Shown here piece after piece: positions 5,256 through 5,381 of a DNA stretch of 5,381 nt (its first letter is position 1; each line of letters opens with the position of its first letter). Position numbers and translations under genes: made by a program. The DNA comes from Methanocellales archaeon (GTDB lineage Archaea > Halobacteriota > UBA148 > JAJOKI01). The notes under the pieces are model-generated. The model was not told the DNA's origin. It made no database searches and saw only the letters and a program-made list of their open reading frames with translations. Where the stretch lies: positions 1 through 5,381 of the forward strand of contig JAJOKI010000099.1 of assembly GCA_021129915.1 (NCBI GenBank). The letters are read 5' to 3'.

Positions 5256-5381
5256 AAGTGGAAAGCAGAAAGGATATGCGATATTGATGTCGTATATGGG
5301 GGAGTTGTGCGAAATTGCCCGAAGCTCTTATGAAGAGATATATAAACTCTCTAACATTTAGAATATAATGAAGGTGCCAAA
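5256..5381 (+). other. Right-end tail with no supported gene
   Basis: After the vapC relic the last 126 bases hold only very short frames, the longest convincing start being 24 codons (ATG 5287 to TAG 5359-5361). I recognise no motif, hairpin or terminator here. An ATG at 5369 preceded by TATAAT-like sequence could open a gene beyond the edge, but four codons are not enough to judge. Confidence 0.4.

Noticed and set aside
5287..5361. Short open frame of 24 codons (MSYMGELCEIARSSYEEIYK...)
   Set aside because: Too short, no homology recognised and only a weak GGA-like sequence upstream; not supportable as a gene.

Overview
The window looks like chromosomal DNA of a methanogenic, methane-oxidising or related archaeon. 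The reasons are a methanofuran-pathway aldolase-type enzyme (MfnB), an archaeal-type VAT/CDC48 AAA ATPase, a HisA-related protein of the archaeal COG1411 type, GGTGA-type ribosome binding sites and TATA-like promoter elements. I cannot name the genus from sequence alone.

Left half, bases 1-2902, minus strand: three housekeeping genes read leftwards in the order mfnB, guaB (IMP dehydrogenase), VAT ATPase. The VAT gene runs off the left edge just before its first Walker A motif. The guaB stop codon lies inside the VAT Shine-Dalgarno sequence, so those two are very probably co-translated; mfnB is 68 bases upstream of guaB. Bases 2903-2954 form a 52-base divergent promoter region between mfnB and a plus-strand hisA-like gene (2955-3653). 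Neither of these two genes has a clear Shine-Dalgarno, so both may be leaderless or short-leadered.

Right half, bases 3654-5381, plus strand: a disturbed, more AT-rich accessory stretch. Directly after the hisA-like stop is a relic of the start of a thymidylate kinase gene (Walker A, LEGIDGSGK). Its matching C-terminal end (48 codons plus stop) lies about 880 bases further on at 4583-4729. Between the two relics sits an AT-rich, intact but divergent thymidylate-kinase-like gene (3811-4581) with its own leader and ribosome binding site. The simplest reading is that the native tmk, once in a TAA-ATG tandem with the hisA-like gene, was broken and its middle replaced by a foreign kinase gene. Several active-site positions of the newcomer are atypical. 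Downstream is a small AbrB/VapB-type antitoxin gene with an ATGA overlap to a vapC toxin gene ruined by a deletion, compensating frameshifts and a lost catalytic Asp.

The most notable item is the in-place replacement of tmk. I see no transposase, terminal inverted repeats, CRISPR array, tRNA or rRNA in the window, and nothing that clearly forms a new multi-gene system.
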